A stretch of DNA of 64,000 bases from JADJSS01 sp964490845. GTDB taxonomy: Bacteria > Bacteroidota > Bacteroidia > Chitinophagales > JADIYW01. Shown here in pieces: positions 52,857-62,438 of the stretch. The notes beneath the pieces were generated by a model, which ran no database searches, was not told the origin of the DNA, and saw only the letters and a list, made by a program, of their open reading frames with translations. The position numbers were made by a program, and so were the translations under genes. The DNA is taken from contig CAZBED010000009.1 in assembly GCA_964490845.1 (NCBI GenBank), positions 1 through 64,000 on the forward strand, written 5' to 3'. The first letter of the stretch is position 1, and each line of letters starts with the position of its first letter.

Positions 52857-54200
52857 ATGGATTTCAGCAATATTATGCATGACTATAATCTGCAAGTAAC
52901 AGGAATTGTTATTGTATCGCTTTTTGTTCTTGGCAACCTGGCTGAATTTATTTATTGTTATCACAATCAAAAAAAATATTATACTTATCATTCGTTTCTG
53001 ATTAATATCAGTATCGCTTTCTTGCAGCAACTGACGGATGCATTTAATAAGGTTGTTTTTTTTATTGGGTTTGTGTTTGTTCAGGAACATTATTCCATTC
53101 AGCGATTCTTACATTGGCGCGAAATTCAGATTGACTTTCCGATAGCACTTTCCCGCACCTTTCCGTTTTTTGAAATTAATGCATACATGTTGTTTGTCTG
53201 GCTTTTTATTTTGGTGGTAGCCGATTTTTGCCAGTACTGGCTGCATCGGTTGTCTCATGAAGTCAATATTATGTGGGCGGGGCATATCGTCCATCATTCC
53301 ATGGAAGAGTACAATTATACCGTTGCATTGCGTCAGTCATTCATTGAAAGTATTTATACCTGGATTTTTTATCTCCCGCTGGCTTTTTTCGGCATTCCGT
53401 GGCAATTGTTTATCATGGCTTATGCCGTAAGTCTGATATGGCAGTTTTTTGTACATACCCGACTCGTAGGAAAATTAGGATTTACAGAAAAAATACTGGC
53501 GACTCCTTCTCATCACCGCGTACATCATGGAAAAAACCCGCAATATATAGACAAAAACTATGGCGCACTTTTTATTATTTGGGATAAACTTTTCGGAACC
53601 TTTGAACCAGAAGTGGAAGCAGTAGATTATGGCGTTACTATTCCTTTGCAGACACAAAATCCGTTATGGGTCAATATTCACCATCATCTGCATATCCTCA
53701 GTATGATGTCGAAGACGAAGGGGTTTAAAAATAAATGGAAGATTTTTTTCGGCAAACCCGCTTTTATTCCGTTGGACATCGAAAATGAGTATCAAAAACT
53801 TAAACTGCTTTCTAAACCTCAAGAAATCAGACTTCCCACTGAAAAATCCGTATATCTGTTCCTGAATTTTTTGCTTACCGCCTTATCCGGATTTTTATTG
53901 GTACAATATTATGAAACAACCTATAATATTTCCATATTCCTGCCGGCTGCTATTTTGATAGCCATTAGTTTTTCAATAAATATTGCCTTACTGGAAAGTA
54001 AGAAATGGGCGGATTATGCCGAAGTCGTTAAACTACTGACCATTCTGATAATTGGGCTGTGGATGTTGTGGAACAATTATTCAAACTTGTCTATGACTGT
54101 TTTTGTAATTATCATAGCGACAGGGATGCTGGCTTTTACCTGGGTAATAGCTAAAATGTATCGCAAAAACCTTGTGCTATTTGATAAACGTAACTACTAA
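52857..54200 (+). CDS. Alkylglycerol-monooxygenase/sterol-desaturase-like hydroxylase
   Basis: A 447-residue membrane di-iron hydroxylase. The histidine boxes are HRLSH (near 132), then GHIVHHSMEEYNYTVALRQ and HTRL, then HHRVHHGKNPQYIDKNYG, and these together with hydrophobic segments match the fatty-acid hydroxylase superfamily, closest in my reading to TMEM195/alkylglycerol monooxygenase, which cleaves ether bonds of glyceryl lipids. Three extra C-terminal helices follow. It begins 5 bases after the phosphatase stop and is probably co-transcribed. Confidence 0.87.
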   Translation: MDFSNIMHDYNLQVTGIVIVSLFVLGNLAEFIYCYHNQKKYYTYHSFLINISIAFLQQLTDAFNKVVFFIGFVFVQEHYSIQRFLHWREIQIDFPIALSRTFPFFEINAYMLFVWLFILVVADFCQYWLHRLSHEVNIMWAGHIVHHSMEEYNYTVALRQSFIESIYTWIFYLPLAFFGIPWQLFIMAYAVSLIWQFFVHTRLVGKLGFTEKILATPSHHRVHHGKNPQYIDKNYGALFIIWDKLFGTFEPEVEAVDYGVTIPLQTQNPLWVNIHHHLHILSMMSKTKGFKNKWKIFFGKPAFIPLDIENEYQKLKLLSKPQEIRLPTEKSVYLFLNFLLTALSGFLLVQYYETTYNISIFLPAAILIAISFSINIALLESKKWADYAEVVKLLTILIIGLWMLWNNYSNLSMTVFVIIIATGMLAFTWVIAKMYRKNLVLFDKRNY

Positions 54201-54424
54201 AAACAGAGTTATCATCACAATGTAGAAAATAGTCACAAAGTATTTGTGCAGGTCTATATTCACTCTTTTAGACATTGTACACATTTAGTTTACATAAATT
54301 TAACGTCAAATTTTCATTTTAATTGTCGGCAGTTATGCACATATCTTCATTTTGTGTAACAAATATGTTGGTGGGCTTTATTTGAACCTAAACTTTTATT
54401 ATTTTGGCGGCCCAATTTACCCAT

Positions 54425-56104
54425 ATGTCAGAAATCAATAAATACAGTAAATCCATCACTCAGGACCCTACACAACCTGCAGCACAGGCGATGTTGCATG
54501 CTGCGGGTTTAGCAGATGAAGATTTTAAAAAAGCACAGGTAGGAATTGCCTCCACCGGGTGGGACGGCAATCCCTGTAATATGCACCTGAATGCACTGGC
54601 AGCTAACCTGAAAAAATTAGTGACCCGGGAAAATCTGGTGGCGCTCAATTTTTATACCATTGGTGTCAGTGACGGTATTTCAATGGGTACTTCCGGTATG
54701 CGTTATTCTTTGGTATCTCGCGAAGTGATAGCAGATTCTATTGAAACCAACGCAGGGGCGCAGTTTTATGACGGTATTATTTCCATTGCCGGGTGTGATA
54801 AAAATATGCCGGGTGTCATAATGGGCATGTCAAGATTAAACCGCCCGTCAATGATGATTTATGGAGGCACTATTGCTCCCGGAAAATACAAAGGCGAGAC
54901 ACTGGATGTAGTTTCTGCATTTGAAGCATTAGGTAAGAAATTTGCCGGAACTATTTCCGATGAGGATTATAAAGGCGTAATTGAAAATGCCTGCCCGGGC
55001 GCCGGAGCCTGTGGCGGTATGTATACGGCAAATACGATGGCATCGGCCATTGAAGCTCTGGGTATGAGTTTGCCGTATTCCGCCTCTAATCCGGCGGTGA
55101 GTGAGGATAAAACGAATGAACTGAAACAGGCTGCATCCGCGATAAAATTATTGCTGGAAAAAGATATTAAGCCAAGCGACATCATGACATTTAAGGCATT
55201 TGAGAATGCCATCCGACTGGTGATTGTATTAGGTGGAAGTACCAATGCAGTTATGCATTTAATCGCTATGGCTAAAACGATAGGCGTAAAACTTACATTA
55301 GCTGACTTCGTTCGATTGGGTAATAATACACCTATGCTGGCAGATTTTCGCCCGAGCGGAAAATATGTGATGGAAGATCTGCATAAAATTGGTGGAGTAC
55401 CGGCAGTGATGAAATATTTACTGAAAGAAGGTTTGCTGCATGGAGATTGTTTAACCGTTACCGGAAAATCAGTGGCTGAAAACTTAGAGGATTTACCGGA
55501 TTTGAAAGAAGGTCAGGATTTATTACACACCGTTTCTAATCCCATAAAACCTTCCAGTCATATTCGCATTTTATATGGTAACCTGGCAACGGAAGGAGCA
55601 GTAGCGAAAATCACCGGAAAAGAAGGGGAACGGTTTGAAGGTACTGCAAAATGTTATGATACGGAACAGGATGCCATAGACGCGATGAAAGATAAGAAGG
55701 TGAAAGCCGGCGATGTGGTGGTGATAAGGTATATTGGCCCGCGGGGTGCACCGGGAATGCCGGAAATGTTGAAACCAACTTCCGTTTTAATGGGAGAAGG
55801 ATTAGGCAAGGAAGTGGCCTTAATTACAGATGGACGATTCAGCGGTGGTTCGCACGGTTTTGTGGTGGGACATGTTACCCCGGAAGCACAAAGTGGCGGT
55901 ACTATTGCTTTGGTGAAAGATGGGGATAAAATTATTATCGATGCGGTTAATAATACCATTGATGTATTGATTCCTGCAGATGAACTGACTGCAAGAAGGA
56001 ATACCTGGATAGCACCGCCATTAAAAGCGACATCGGGAATTTTGTACAAATACGCGAAAACCGTATCTTCGGCCAGCGAAGGCTGTGTGACGGATGAGTT
56101 TTAA
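54425..56104 (+). CDS. ilvD: Dihydroxy-acid dehydratase
   Basis: About 559 residues from the ATG at 54425; an upstream in-frame TTG (54404) would add seven residues not seen in the family. The Fe-S ligands are in DGNPCNMHL, GCDKNMPG and CPGAGACGGMYTANTM, and the catalytic region GRFSGGSHGFVVGHV is present. It produces the 2-keto acids of Val and Ile. The gene precedes tRNA-Val. Confidence 0.97.
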   Translation: MSEINKYSKSITQDPTQPAAQAMLHAAGLADEDFKKAQVGIASTGWDGNPCNMHLNALAANLKKLVTRENLVALNFYTIGVSDGISMGTSGMRYSLVSREVIADSIETNAGAQFYDGIISIAGCDKNMPGVIMGMSRLNRPSMMIYGGTIAPGKYKGETLDVVSAFEALGKKFAGTISDEDYKGVIENACPGAGACGGMYTANTMASAIEALGMSLPYSASNPAVSEDKTNELKQAASAIKLLLEKDIKPSDIMTFKAFENAIRLVIVLGGSTNAVMHLIAMAKTIGVKLTLADFVRLGNNTPMLADFRPSGKYVMEDLHKIGGVPAVMKYLLKEGLLHGDCLTVTGKSVAENLEDLPDLKEGQDLLHTVSNPIKPSSHIRILYGNLATEGAVAKITGKEGERFEGTAKCYDTEQDAIDAMKDKKVKAGDVVVIRYIGPRGAPGMPEMLKPTSVLMGEGLGKEVALITDGRFSGGSHGFVVGHVTPEAQSGGTIALVKDGDKIIIDAVNNTIDVLIPADELTARRNTWIAPPLKATSGILYKYAKTVSSASEGCVTDEF

Positions 56105-56147
56105 CTCCAAATTTTTCTCTATATAGAGAGTGTAAGGAGAGTATAAG

Positions 56148-56222
56148 GGGCATTTAGTTCAGCTGGTTTAGAGCACTACCTCGACAAGGTAGAAGTCACT
56201 GGTTCGAATCCAGTAATGCCCA
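56148..56222 (+). tRNA. tRNA-Val (GAC)
   Basis: Complete cloverleaf of 75 nt: acceptor GGGCATT/AATGCCC, D-stem GTTC/GAGC, anticodon stem CTACC/GGTAG with loop TCGACAA, variable loop AAGTC, T-stem ACTGG/CCAGT with TTCGAAT. The anticodon GAC and discriminator A agree with valine. CCA is not encoded. Position 33 (before the anticodon) is C instead of the almost invariant U. A terminator follows at once. Confidence 0.93.
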
Positions 56223-56228
56223 CTTCAA

Positions 56229-56263
56229 AAAAAAAGACCCGATAAAATATCAGGTCTTTTTTT
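56229..56263. terminator. Terminator after tRNA-Val
   Basis: Long hairpin with GACC-c-GATA/TATC-a-GGTC core, flanked by an A-run on the left and a T-run on the right, so it can stop transcription from either side: tRNA-Val from the left and creD from the right. Confidence 0.85.
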
Positions 56264-56279
56264 GTTATACCGTCAGGAT

Positions 56280-57686
56280 TTAACCCAACTGTTCATTCGC
56301 ATCCTCTCCATACCATTTTATTTTTCTTGATAAATACATGATGACACACAATACGATAAATAAACCGATGCTGCCAATCAGTAAGGCATAGTCTTCCGAG
56401 CGTAAAATCACAAATAAGAATCCGTACAGAATAATAAGAATACCGGTCAGCAGAGCCATCAATCTGTTTTCTTTAAAGATGGTTTTAGAATACAGAGCAA
56501 TCAATAAAATGATAGCGCCACTCGATAAGAGGTATGCGAATGTAAATCCAAGATGTTCTGAAATGGAGAGCAGCAAAGTATAAAAAATAATCAACGCCAG
56601 ACCAACGAGCAGATATTGCACCGGATGAATTTTAAATCCGTTCAGGATTTCTGTAAACAGGAAAACTAAAAATGTAAGCAGAATGAACATAATTGCATAT
56701 TTTGCGGAACGCATACTTTTTTGGTAATGATCAACGGGTATCAACAGATTAACACCAAAAGCAGCTTCGCTGATATTATATGCATTGTTGGTCCATTCCT
56801 GCGGAAAGTTTCTGTTTAAATTTAATACTTTCCACTTTGCTTCAAACCCTTTTTCATTCACGGTATTATTGTCCGTAATAAATGCTCCGTCAAAGCTGGG
56901 TGTCTTGTAGGCAGATTTTAACGTTACATTCGTTTCTTTTCCAATTGGAATAAAGTACAGAGACGAACTGCCATTCAAGTCCAGTAAAAACTCGAAGTCT
57001 GTTTTTACGGCATCCTTTATATTCACTTTGGCGCTTAGCCCGGAAGCGCTGTTGCCGGCTGGTTTTAGAGGAACAGTTTCCTGGGTGTACCTGTCTGGAG
57101 AATTATATTTGTTTACAGAGGTAACCAGAATATCGTTATCATCTATACCCGGATTCATTTCTGTTTCATTTCCATTCCAGTTTAGAGTCACTCGTTTATT
57201 GATTCCCCGCAAATCGGGGATATGTAAAGATATATAGGCTTTATCCCATAGAACATTTTCAGGGGCTACACCCAATTTTTCTATGGCTATTTTGTTAAAA
57301 CTGCCTTTAAACTTAAGCTCAGCTGTATACACTACAGCGTCATAAATGCTGCGATGCTTCAGTTTTGTTTTTACTACGCCACTGATATCCAGCTGATCGG
57401 GAAGAAAGTGCATGGTGCCAATAGTGTTGGAATATATTGTTTGTCCTTTTTCATTCTGTGAAGCCACCACTTCTTTATATGGAATATTAATGATTGGTCC
57501 TGCAATAGTCTGTTCATAGCCCCATTTACTGCTGATTTCATTGCTGACACGCTGGCTCTGCGATTGTCGTTCCGATATTAATCCCTCTATCATAGAAGTG
57601 GGTATCAGCAGCAGCAGCACTAATAGGCCTACAGCAGCAAATTTTACGGTGTGCGATGTTTTAACCCAGCTAGAGAAGTTACTCAT
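56280..57686 (-). CDS. creD: CreD-family inner-membrane protein
   Basis: A 468-residue inner-membrane protein. It starts with an N-terminal helix (TVKFAAVGLLVLLLLIPTSMIEGLI), then a large periplasmic domain (about 40-320) with RVSNEISSKWGYEQTIAGPIINIPY, the family signature, and ends with five helices in 320-455. CreD (Cet) proteins are induced under envelope stress in enterobacteria; the molecular function is unknown. No CreBC two-component genes are nearby. Confidence 0.93.
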   Translation of the reverse strand: MSNFSSWVKTSHTVKFAAVGLLVLLLLIPTSMIEGLISERQSQSQRVSNEISSKWGYEQTIAGPIINIPYKEVVASQNEKGQTIYSNTIGTMHFLPDQLDISGVVKTKLKHRSIYDAVVYTAELKFKGSFNKIAIEKLGVAPENVLWDKAYISLHIPDLRGINKRVTLNWNGNETEMNPGIDDNDILVTSVNKYNSPDRYTQETVPLKPAGNSASGLSAKVNIKDAVKTDFEFLLDLNGSSSLYFIPIGKETNVTLKSAYKTPSFDGAFITDNNTVNEKGFEAKWKVLNLNRNFPQEWTNNAYNISEAAFGVNLLIPVDHYQKSMRSAKYAIMFILLTFLVFLFTEILNGFKIHPVQYLLVGLALIIFYTLLLSISEHLGFTFAYLLSSGAIILLIALYSKTIFKENRLMALLTGILIILYGFLFVILRSEDYALLIGSIGLFIVLCVIMYLSRKIKWYGEDANEQLG

Positions 57687-57810
57687 GTAAATCTGATTTG
57701 TTATTAAATTTACCGAAAGTTATAATCTATTTTCGTTGGCAGATGTTAGATTATGTTACAATTTAGAAATGCAAACAGTACTATATTAATGTAAAAAAGT
57801 CTCTGTAATT

Positions 57811-57836
57811 AAAAAAAAGCCGTCCAGTTGGACGGC
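57811..57836 (-). terminator. Intrinsic terminator of the VWA lipoprotein gene
   Basis: On the minus strand a 7-bp stem GCCGTCC/GGACGGC with a four-base loop (57819-57836) is followed by eight T residues, 25 bases after the stop of the VWA gene. Confidence 0.88.
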
Positions 57837-57861
57837 TAAATAGATTTAAATATTGTCAGAA

Positions 57862-58506
57862 TTAATCTACAGCAACTAACACCGGATATAAATTCACCAA
57901 TAGTCCGGTAGATTTACATTTTGATACAACCTGAGAGAAGGTGTGATCAGTCAATTCTCCATCTAATGGAGCAGCATCACCAATTACCAGCATCATCCTT
58001 TTTGAATCGGAATCCCAGGAAAGCTCGTCAACAGCTCTGAAAATACCGTCATAAACGGATTCAGGGATGTCTCCACCGCCTCCTGTTCCAATATCATTGA
58101 TAAAAGTTTTTGCCGTGTTGTAATTTGTAGTGAAATCCATTTTTGTGAACCAATTTGCATCTACATTTTTATCAGCATAAGTACATACAGCAATCCTGCA
58201 TCCTGATGGCAGCGCGGAAATAATCGCATCCAAAGCGGATTTTACCGCGCCTATGTCATCATACATACTTCCGGTATTATCAATCAGGAAAACAATGTCT
58301 GCATTGGTTACGCCATGATCGCTTAATGCTTCCTCAATGATGCCGGGTAACTCATCAGCATTGGCTGTATTATATCTTTGTCCTTTTGTTTGCTTTGCCA
58401 ATTCAGTAAAAGCTTCTTCTAAGGTTAAATTTGTAAGGTCTTTTTTGCACGAACTTGAAATGATAATCATGCTACATAGAAAGAGTGTTTTTAGTAAGTT
58501 TTTCAT
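57862..58506 (-). CDS. VWA-domain lipoprotein
   Basis: A 214-residue protein with a lipoprotein signal (FLCSMIIISSSCKKD). A von Willebrand A domain fills the rest, with the metal-ion-dependent adhesion motif FLIDNTGSMYDD (Asp-x-Thr-x-Ser near 85; note T-G-S), and GTGGGGDIPES supplying a further ligand. Such proteins bind peptides or proteins on the surface. It has its own terminator and is preceded by a 16-T run. Confidence 0.88.
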   Translation of the reverse strand: MKNLLKTLFLCSMIIISSSCKKDLTNLTLEEAFTELAKQTKGQRYNTANADELPGIIEEALSDHGVTNADIVFLIDNTGSMYDDIGAVKSALDAIISALPSGCRIAVCTYADKNVDANWFTKMDFTTNYNTAKTFINDIGTGGGGDIPESVYDGIFRAVDELSWDSDSKRMMLVIGDAAPLDGELTDHTFSQVVSKCKSTGLLVNLYPVLVAVD

Positions 58507-58576
58507 GGGATTTGATTTAAACGGTTAAAAAATGTTATCTTGTTCAAAGATATATAAAATCTAAATACACCGCAAG

Positions 58577-58592
58577 TTTTTTTTTTTTTTTT
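58577..58592. repeat. Homopolymeric T run of 16
   Basis: A 16-base T tract between the giant T9SS gene and the VWA gene. Such tracts slip in replication and could alter promoter spacing for the VWA gene, whose start is 71 bases away on the minus strand. Confidence 0.75.
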
Positions 58593-58654
58593 GCATTATA
58601 TCGCAAACGATGACAAAAATCATATTTCTGCCAATTTGTTTTAAATGAGGTTTC

Positions 58655-61600
58655 TTACTGGATAATTATTTTTTGTGAAAAAGTTTTTTCTCCGTTCCGG
58701 ATGCTAATCAGATAGATACCGGGTTTTAGATTGCCCACTTCCATTTGTGCCGTCTGCTTTCCGGGAGCCAGTTTCACTTCTTGTATCAGTTGTCCGCTGA
58801 TGCCCCATACAGCCAGAGAACTTTCATTCCGGATGCCTACAGCGTTTTCAATGATAATATAATCCCGGGTTGGATTAGGATAAACTTTTATACCATCTAC
58901 TTCCAGTAATTCTGCAGGTGGCATTACTGCTGTAACCGACCCGTCAAAGCTCAGTTTGTCTAAAATTAAACGGCTGCCATAAGAAGGAGTAACATTGTTA
59001 ATTCTAAATTCTATATAAGCCGAATCGGGGATATCTGTGTCATTATTGTAATAGAGAGGAATAGTAAATGGTGTAAATTCAGATACTGTGTCAGCCATAA
59101 AATAAATGGTGTTCCCAATATTAATTCCATTTTTTTTCATATCAATATAGGTCTCAAGAGTATCTCCCGGCAGCGGAAAGAATTTGTAATATCCATTCAG
59201 AGTGACATGCCTGCCTTTTACGGGGAATCCTATCTTTCTGTCATCGATAACTGCCCTTTGATTGCTGATTGCTCCCTGCGCAACCCCCCACGACGGTATA
59301 TGCACATTTTTTATTTCTGCTGCATAATCATCAGGGGTTTTGAAAAATACTCGGTTCACCATGTGGTTACTATCAGGATAGTCCCGGATTAGTCCAAAAT
59401 ATCTTAAATTGAACCACGATACGGGAATCTCAAGCACAGAAGAGTACCAGTCTTCAAAATCACTATTTTCAAATCCGATATTTCCCGGTTGTAATGCAAC
59501 ATCATCTATTGTCAGGGAGTTATTATGAAAAGGGCCGGGGGGGTGGGTTAATATGTTTGTGGTAATAAATCCTAAAGCTAAGGAATCAGGAATGGCCAGT
59601 GTATCATATAGTATTTTATAACTTAATCTCTTAAATTCTCCGTTTGAGTTTCCCGTTACCGGATAAAAATTCCGAAACAAAAGCCTGCCTTGTTTTTTCA
59701 TTTGAAATAACGCAATTGCAGTATCGCCGGGCTCAACAGCATAATTCAAATAAAAAGATACCGAATCCGGAGGAGAACCCACAGAGATGGCAACCCCGTT
59801 AACCAAATCTCCATCTTTCCCGTCCGAAATCATGCCATTTAATCCAACCGAATGATTAAATAATTTTAATCCATAATTACCGGTATGGCCGGAAACCTGT
59901 TGAAAGTTTTCCCCGAAGAAACTCCAGGTTGCCGGTACTTGTATCGTGTCAATATCCCAGAATTGAAAATCCCAATTAGGTATATCCGATTCTCCGGTAA
60001 AAAATTGCCTGGTCTTTCCATAAATGGTCATGCCATGAATAGTGCCTTTCAAACGATAATAATAAAGTTGGTCTGTGAGTAACCCCGTAATGGTAGCGGT
60101 TATGTCGTATTCTGTGCTGTCTGTAATCACAAAAGGTACTGACGCAATCGAATGGCCAAATGAAGGTGTTGTGCCATACTCAAAAGCCAACTGGATGGAA
60201 TCGTACATTTTACTGACCAATCCATGCAGCCGTGCAGATGTATTTGTGATACTTGTGGCATCTCCGGTTTCAAACTTTCCATAATTAATACCAGTCATAA
60301 ATGACAGGATACTTCCGTAATAATCAGAGAAATCTGTCTGCCCCTTAAACCGAAACAAATACTGTGTGGACGGAATTAAATTTTTCACTAAAGCAAACAC
60401 ATTATGTGGCATTGAATCAGTATTTGTTGAGGGTGTCGCTTTGATTTCATTTTCGAGTGCAATTGTTCGCCCGTATTCGAAGCTTATTTTCACCGGAACC
60501 GGGAATTTATTTATCGAACCGCTGAGCAGGGCAGTGGAATCTGTAATAATGGAAGCCGGAAGGGTTTGAAGATAGGCGCGGCCGGTATAAAATGAAAGTG
60601 TATTACCGTAATATATTTCGCTGTTGTGTTCAGTTTTTAATCTGAAAAAATAGACAGCATCGGGTTGAAGGCCGTAGAGGTTAGCGGAAAAAGTATGCAG
60701 GAATGTGTCATTTACAGAAGACGGAACGGCAGGCATTTCATTGCCAAAAGTTGGTGTTTGCCCCCATTCGAAACGTATGTTTGCGATATATGGGAACTTT
60801 TCAATTTTCCCGTTTAGCGTTGCACTGAATGAAGATACTTCAGTGGCGGGTTGTGTCATAAATATAAAGTCGGGACTGGCAGACGTAAAACTCAGTGTAT
60901 CGCCTCGTACTTTGCCTGCAAAAGTTTTCGCTTCTAAATAATAATGATAAGTGGTATCCGGAATAAGGCCGTTTAAGATATACTTTACCGGTTTTATAAA
61001 ATTACTTTTTACATTTCCCGGCAAATCGAATGGATTAGATGTAAAGGAGGAATCAATCGAAAAATAAAATGTGTACAATGCTGCTTCTCCATGTGTATGA
61101 ACACCGCCATGTAAAATATAATTAGCAGTATCTGCAAATTCGGCAGGTAAGGTGTATACGTCCGGTAATTGAGAACTGGTATAGATATAGGTTTGTCCAT
61201 TCAGACCGCCAACAATACCCAACCGGTCATTATAGAAGTCAACGGAATTAAAGTAATCGTTAGGCTGGCTATTGGGAATAGGGACAGAGCTCCAGTTTAA
61301 GCCGCCGTCTGTTGTTTTTAGTAGGGTAGCCTTATCCCCGCAAATGTAACCTGTTCTGTCATTGATGAAGCAAATATCAGTCAGTATAGCTGCGCTGTCG
61401 TCTTTTAAAACAGTCCAGTTTGTTCCGCCATTTGTGGTCCGGAGTATAGTTCTAAAGGAATCAATAACATCAAAATAATTCTTTCCGCCAACGATGTAGC
61501 CGACAGTATCATTAATAAATTCAACCGCTCTGAGATCCCGTGATACTGGCGGAGTGATAACCGTCCAGTTCTGGCCGCCGTTCGTTGTTTTTAATATTGT

Positions 61601-62200
61601 ACCATTGTCACCAACCGCAATACCATTATTGCTGTTTGTAAAATATATACCCCTCAGCCAATAGCCCCGCTGATCGCGCAGTATATTCCAGGTCTTTCCG
61701 CTGTCGGTACTTTTTAAAATAGTCTGCAACGTATCCGTTCTAGGTATACTGCCGCCAACAATAAAAGCGGTTTGTGCATTTTGAAAAAACACGTTATTGA
61801 ATTGCCGGTTGATGGGAGCTCGAATATCCGCCCAGGAAACTGCCCCGTCAGTTGTTTTTTGCAGGGTTCTGGTGTAGCCAACGGCAAGGCCATGCAGTGC
61901 ATCTGAAAAAGCGATGGATTTTATCCACGGACTTCTGGCATTCGAGCTGGATCCCCAGGATAGCCCTTTGTTTACAGAAAGAAAAACATCTTTTAATGAA
62001 TCGTTGGATTCGCTCCCGCCACCTATAACAATATGTAATGAGTCAAGGATGTTAACCGCGTTTATATGCCTGCCTCTTGGCACCGGAGAATAATACCATT
62101 GTTCTGCAAAAGCGTGTTCTATGAAACATAAAAGAAAATAAAAAATTAGGACTTTCCGGTTTGCAACTATGGTATATTTTTGTTGACAGCAGGGAAGCAT
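58655..62200 (-). CDS. Large T9SS-secreted YCF48/fibronectin-like protein
   Basis: An 1181-residue secreted protein with a signal (VLIFYFLLCFIEHAFA) near residues 18-33. Residues about 35-350 are YCF48-type beta-propeller blades (repeated TTNGGTNWTV, TTDGGLNWSS, TGYICGDKAT). Residues about 360-750 are a series of fibronectin-like domains with the periodic element IRFEWGQTPTFGNEM or ISFEYGRTIALENEI. After two further beta domains there is a T9SS type A sorting domain (VYPNPTRDYIII near 1107 to the end). It is probably a surface adhesin or enzyme scaffold; no catalytic motif is visible. Confidence 0.9.
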   Translation of the reverse strand: MLPCCQQKYTIVANRKVLIFYFLLCFIEHAFAEQWYYSPVPRGRHINAVNILDSLHIVIGGGSESNDSLKDVFLSVNKGLSWGSSSNARSPWIKSIAFSDALHGLAVGYTRTLQKTTDGAVSWADIRAPINRQFNNVFFQNAQTAFIVGGSIPRTDTLQTILKSTDSGKTWNILRDQRGYWLRGIYFTNSNNGIAVGDNGTILKTTNGGQNWTVITPPVSRDLRAVEFINDTVGYIVGGKNYFDVIDSFRTILRTTNGGTNWTVLKDDSAAILTDICFINDRTGYICGDKATLLKTTDGGLNWSSVPIPNSQPNDYFNSVDFYNDRLGIVGGLNGQTYIYTSSQLPDVYTLPAEFADTANYILHGGVHTHGEAALYTFYFSIDSSFTSNPFDLPGNVKSNFIKPVKYILNGLIPDTTYHYYLEAKTFAGKVRGDTLSFTSASPDFIFMTQPATEVSSFSATLNGKIEKFPYIANIRFEWGQTPTFGNEMPAVPSSVNDTFLHTFSANLYGLQPDAVYFFRLKTEHNSEIYYGNTLSFYTGRAYLQTLPASIITDSTALLSGSINKFPVPVKISFEYGRTIALENEIKATPSTNTDSMPHNVFALVKNLIPSTQYLFRFKGQTDFSDYYGSILSFMTGINYGKFETGDATSITNTSARLHGLVSKMYDSIQLAFEYGTTPSFGHSIASVPFVITDSTEYDITATITGLLTDQLYYYRLKGTIHGMTIYGKTRQFFTGESDIPNWDFQFWDIDTIQVPATWSFFGENFQQVSGHTGNYGLKLFNHSVGLNGMISDGKDGDLVNGVAISVGSPPDSVSFYLNYAVEPGDTAIALFQMKKQGRLLFRNFYPVTGNSNGEFKRLSYKILYDTLAIPDSLALGFITTNILTHPPGPFHNNSLTIDDVALQPGNIGFENSDFEDWYSSVLEIPVSWFNLRYFGLIRDYPDSNHMVNRVFFKTPDDYAAEIKNVHIPSWGVAQGAISNQRAVIDDRKIGFPVKGRHVTLNGYYKFFPLPGDTLETYIDMKKNGINIGNTIYFMADTVSEFTPFTIPLYYNNDTDIPDSAYIEFRINNVTPSYGSRLILDKLSFDGSVTAVMPPAELLEVDGIKVYPNPTRDYIIIENAVGIRNESSLAVWGISGQLIQEVKLAPGKQTAQMEVGNLKPGIYLISIRNGEKTFSQKIIIQ

Positions 62201-62416
62201 AATCCGATTTTATAATAAAGTTAAAGAATATTCCGGTACGTAAATCCGGATTATTGTGGTAATGCAAGTTGATAATCTTTTGAGTGAGGCATTTTTTTTC
62301 ATTTTTTTTGTGTTCATGAGTTGGCTAAAGTCCTGTATCTTTTACTGAATCACCGGATAATTTTAGGATAGCTGCATTTTGCAGATTTCTTTTTCAGAAT
62401 TTGATTTTTTAATAGC

Positions 62417-62424
62417 TAATTTTG
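62417..62424 (+). promoter_or_regulatory. -7 promoter element of pfkA
   Basis: TAATTTTG, an exact TAnnTTTG match, is 14 bases before the ATG at 62439. This supports that start over the upstream one, which would lie before the promoter. Confidence 0.5.
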
Positions 62425-62438
62425 AATTTACTATTCTT

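Noticed and set aside
57687..57810. Spacer between creD and the VWA gene
   Set aside because: Contains no frame, repeat or second hairpin beyond the terminator already listed.
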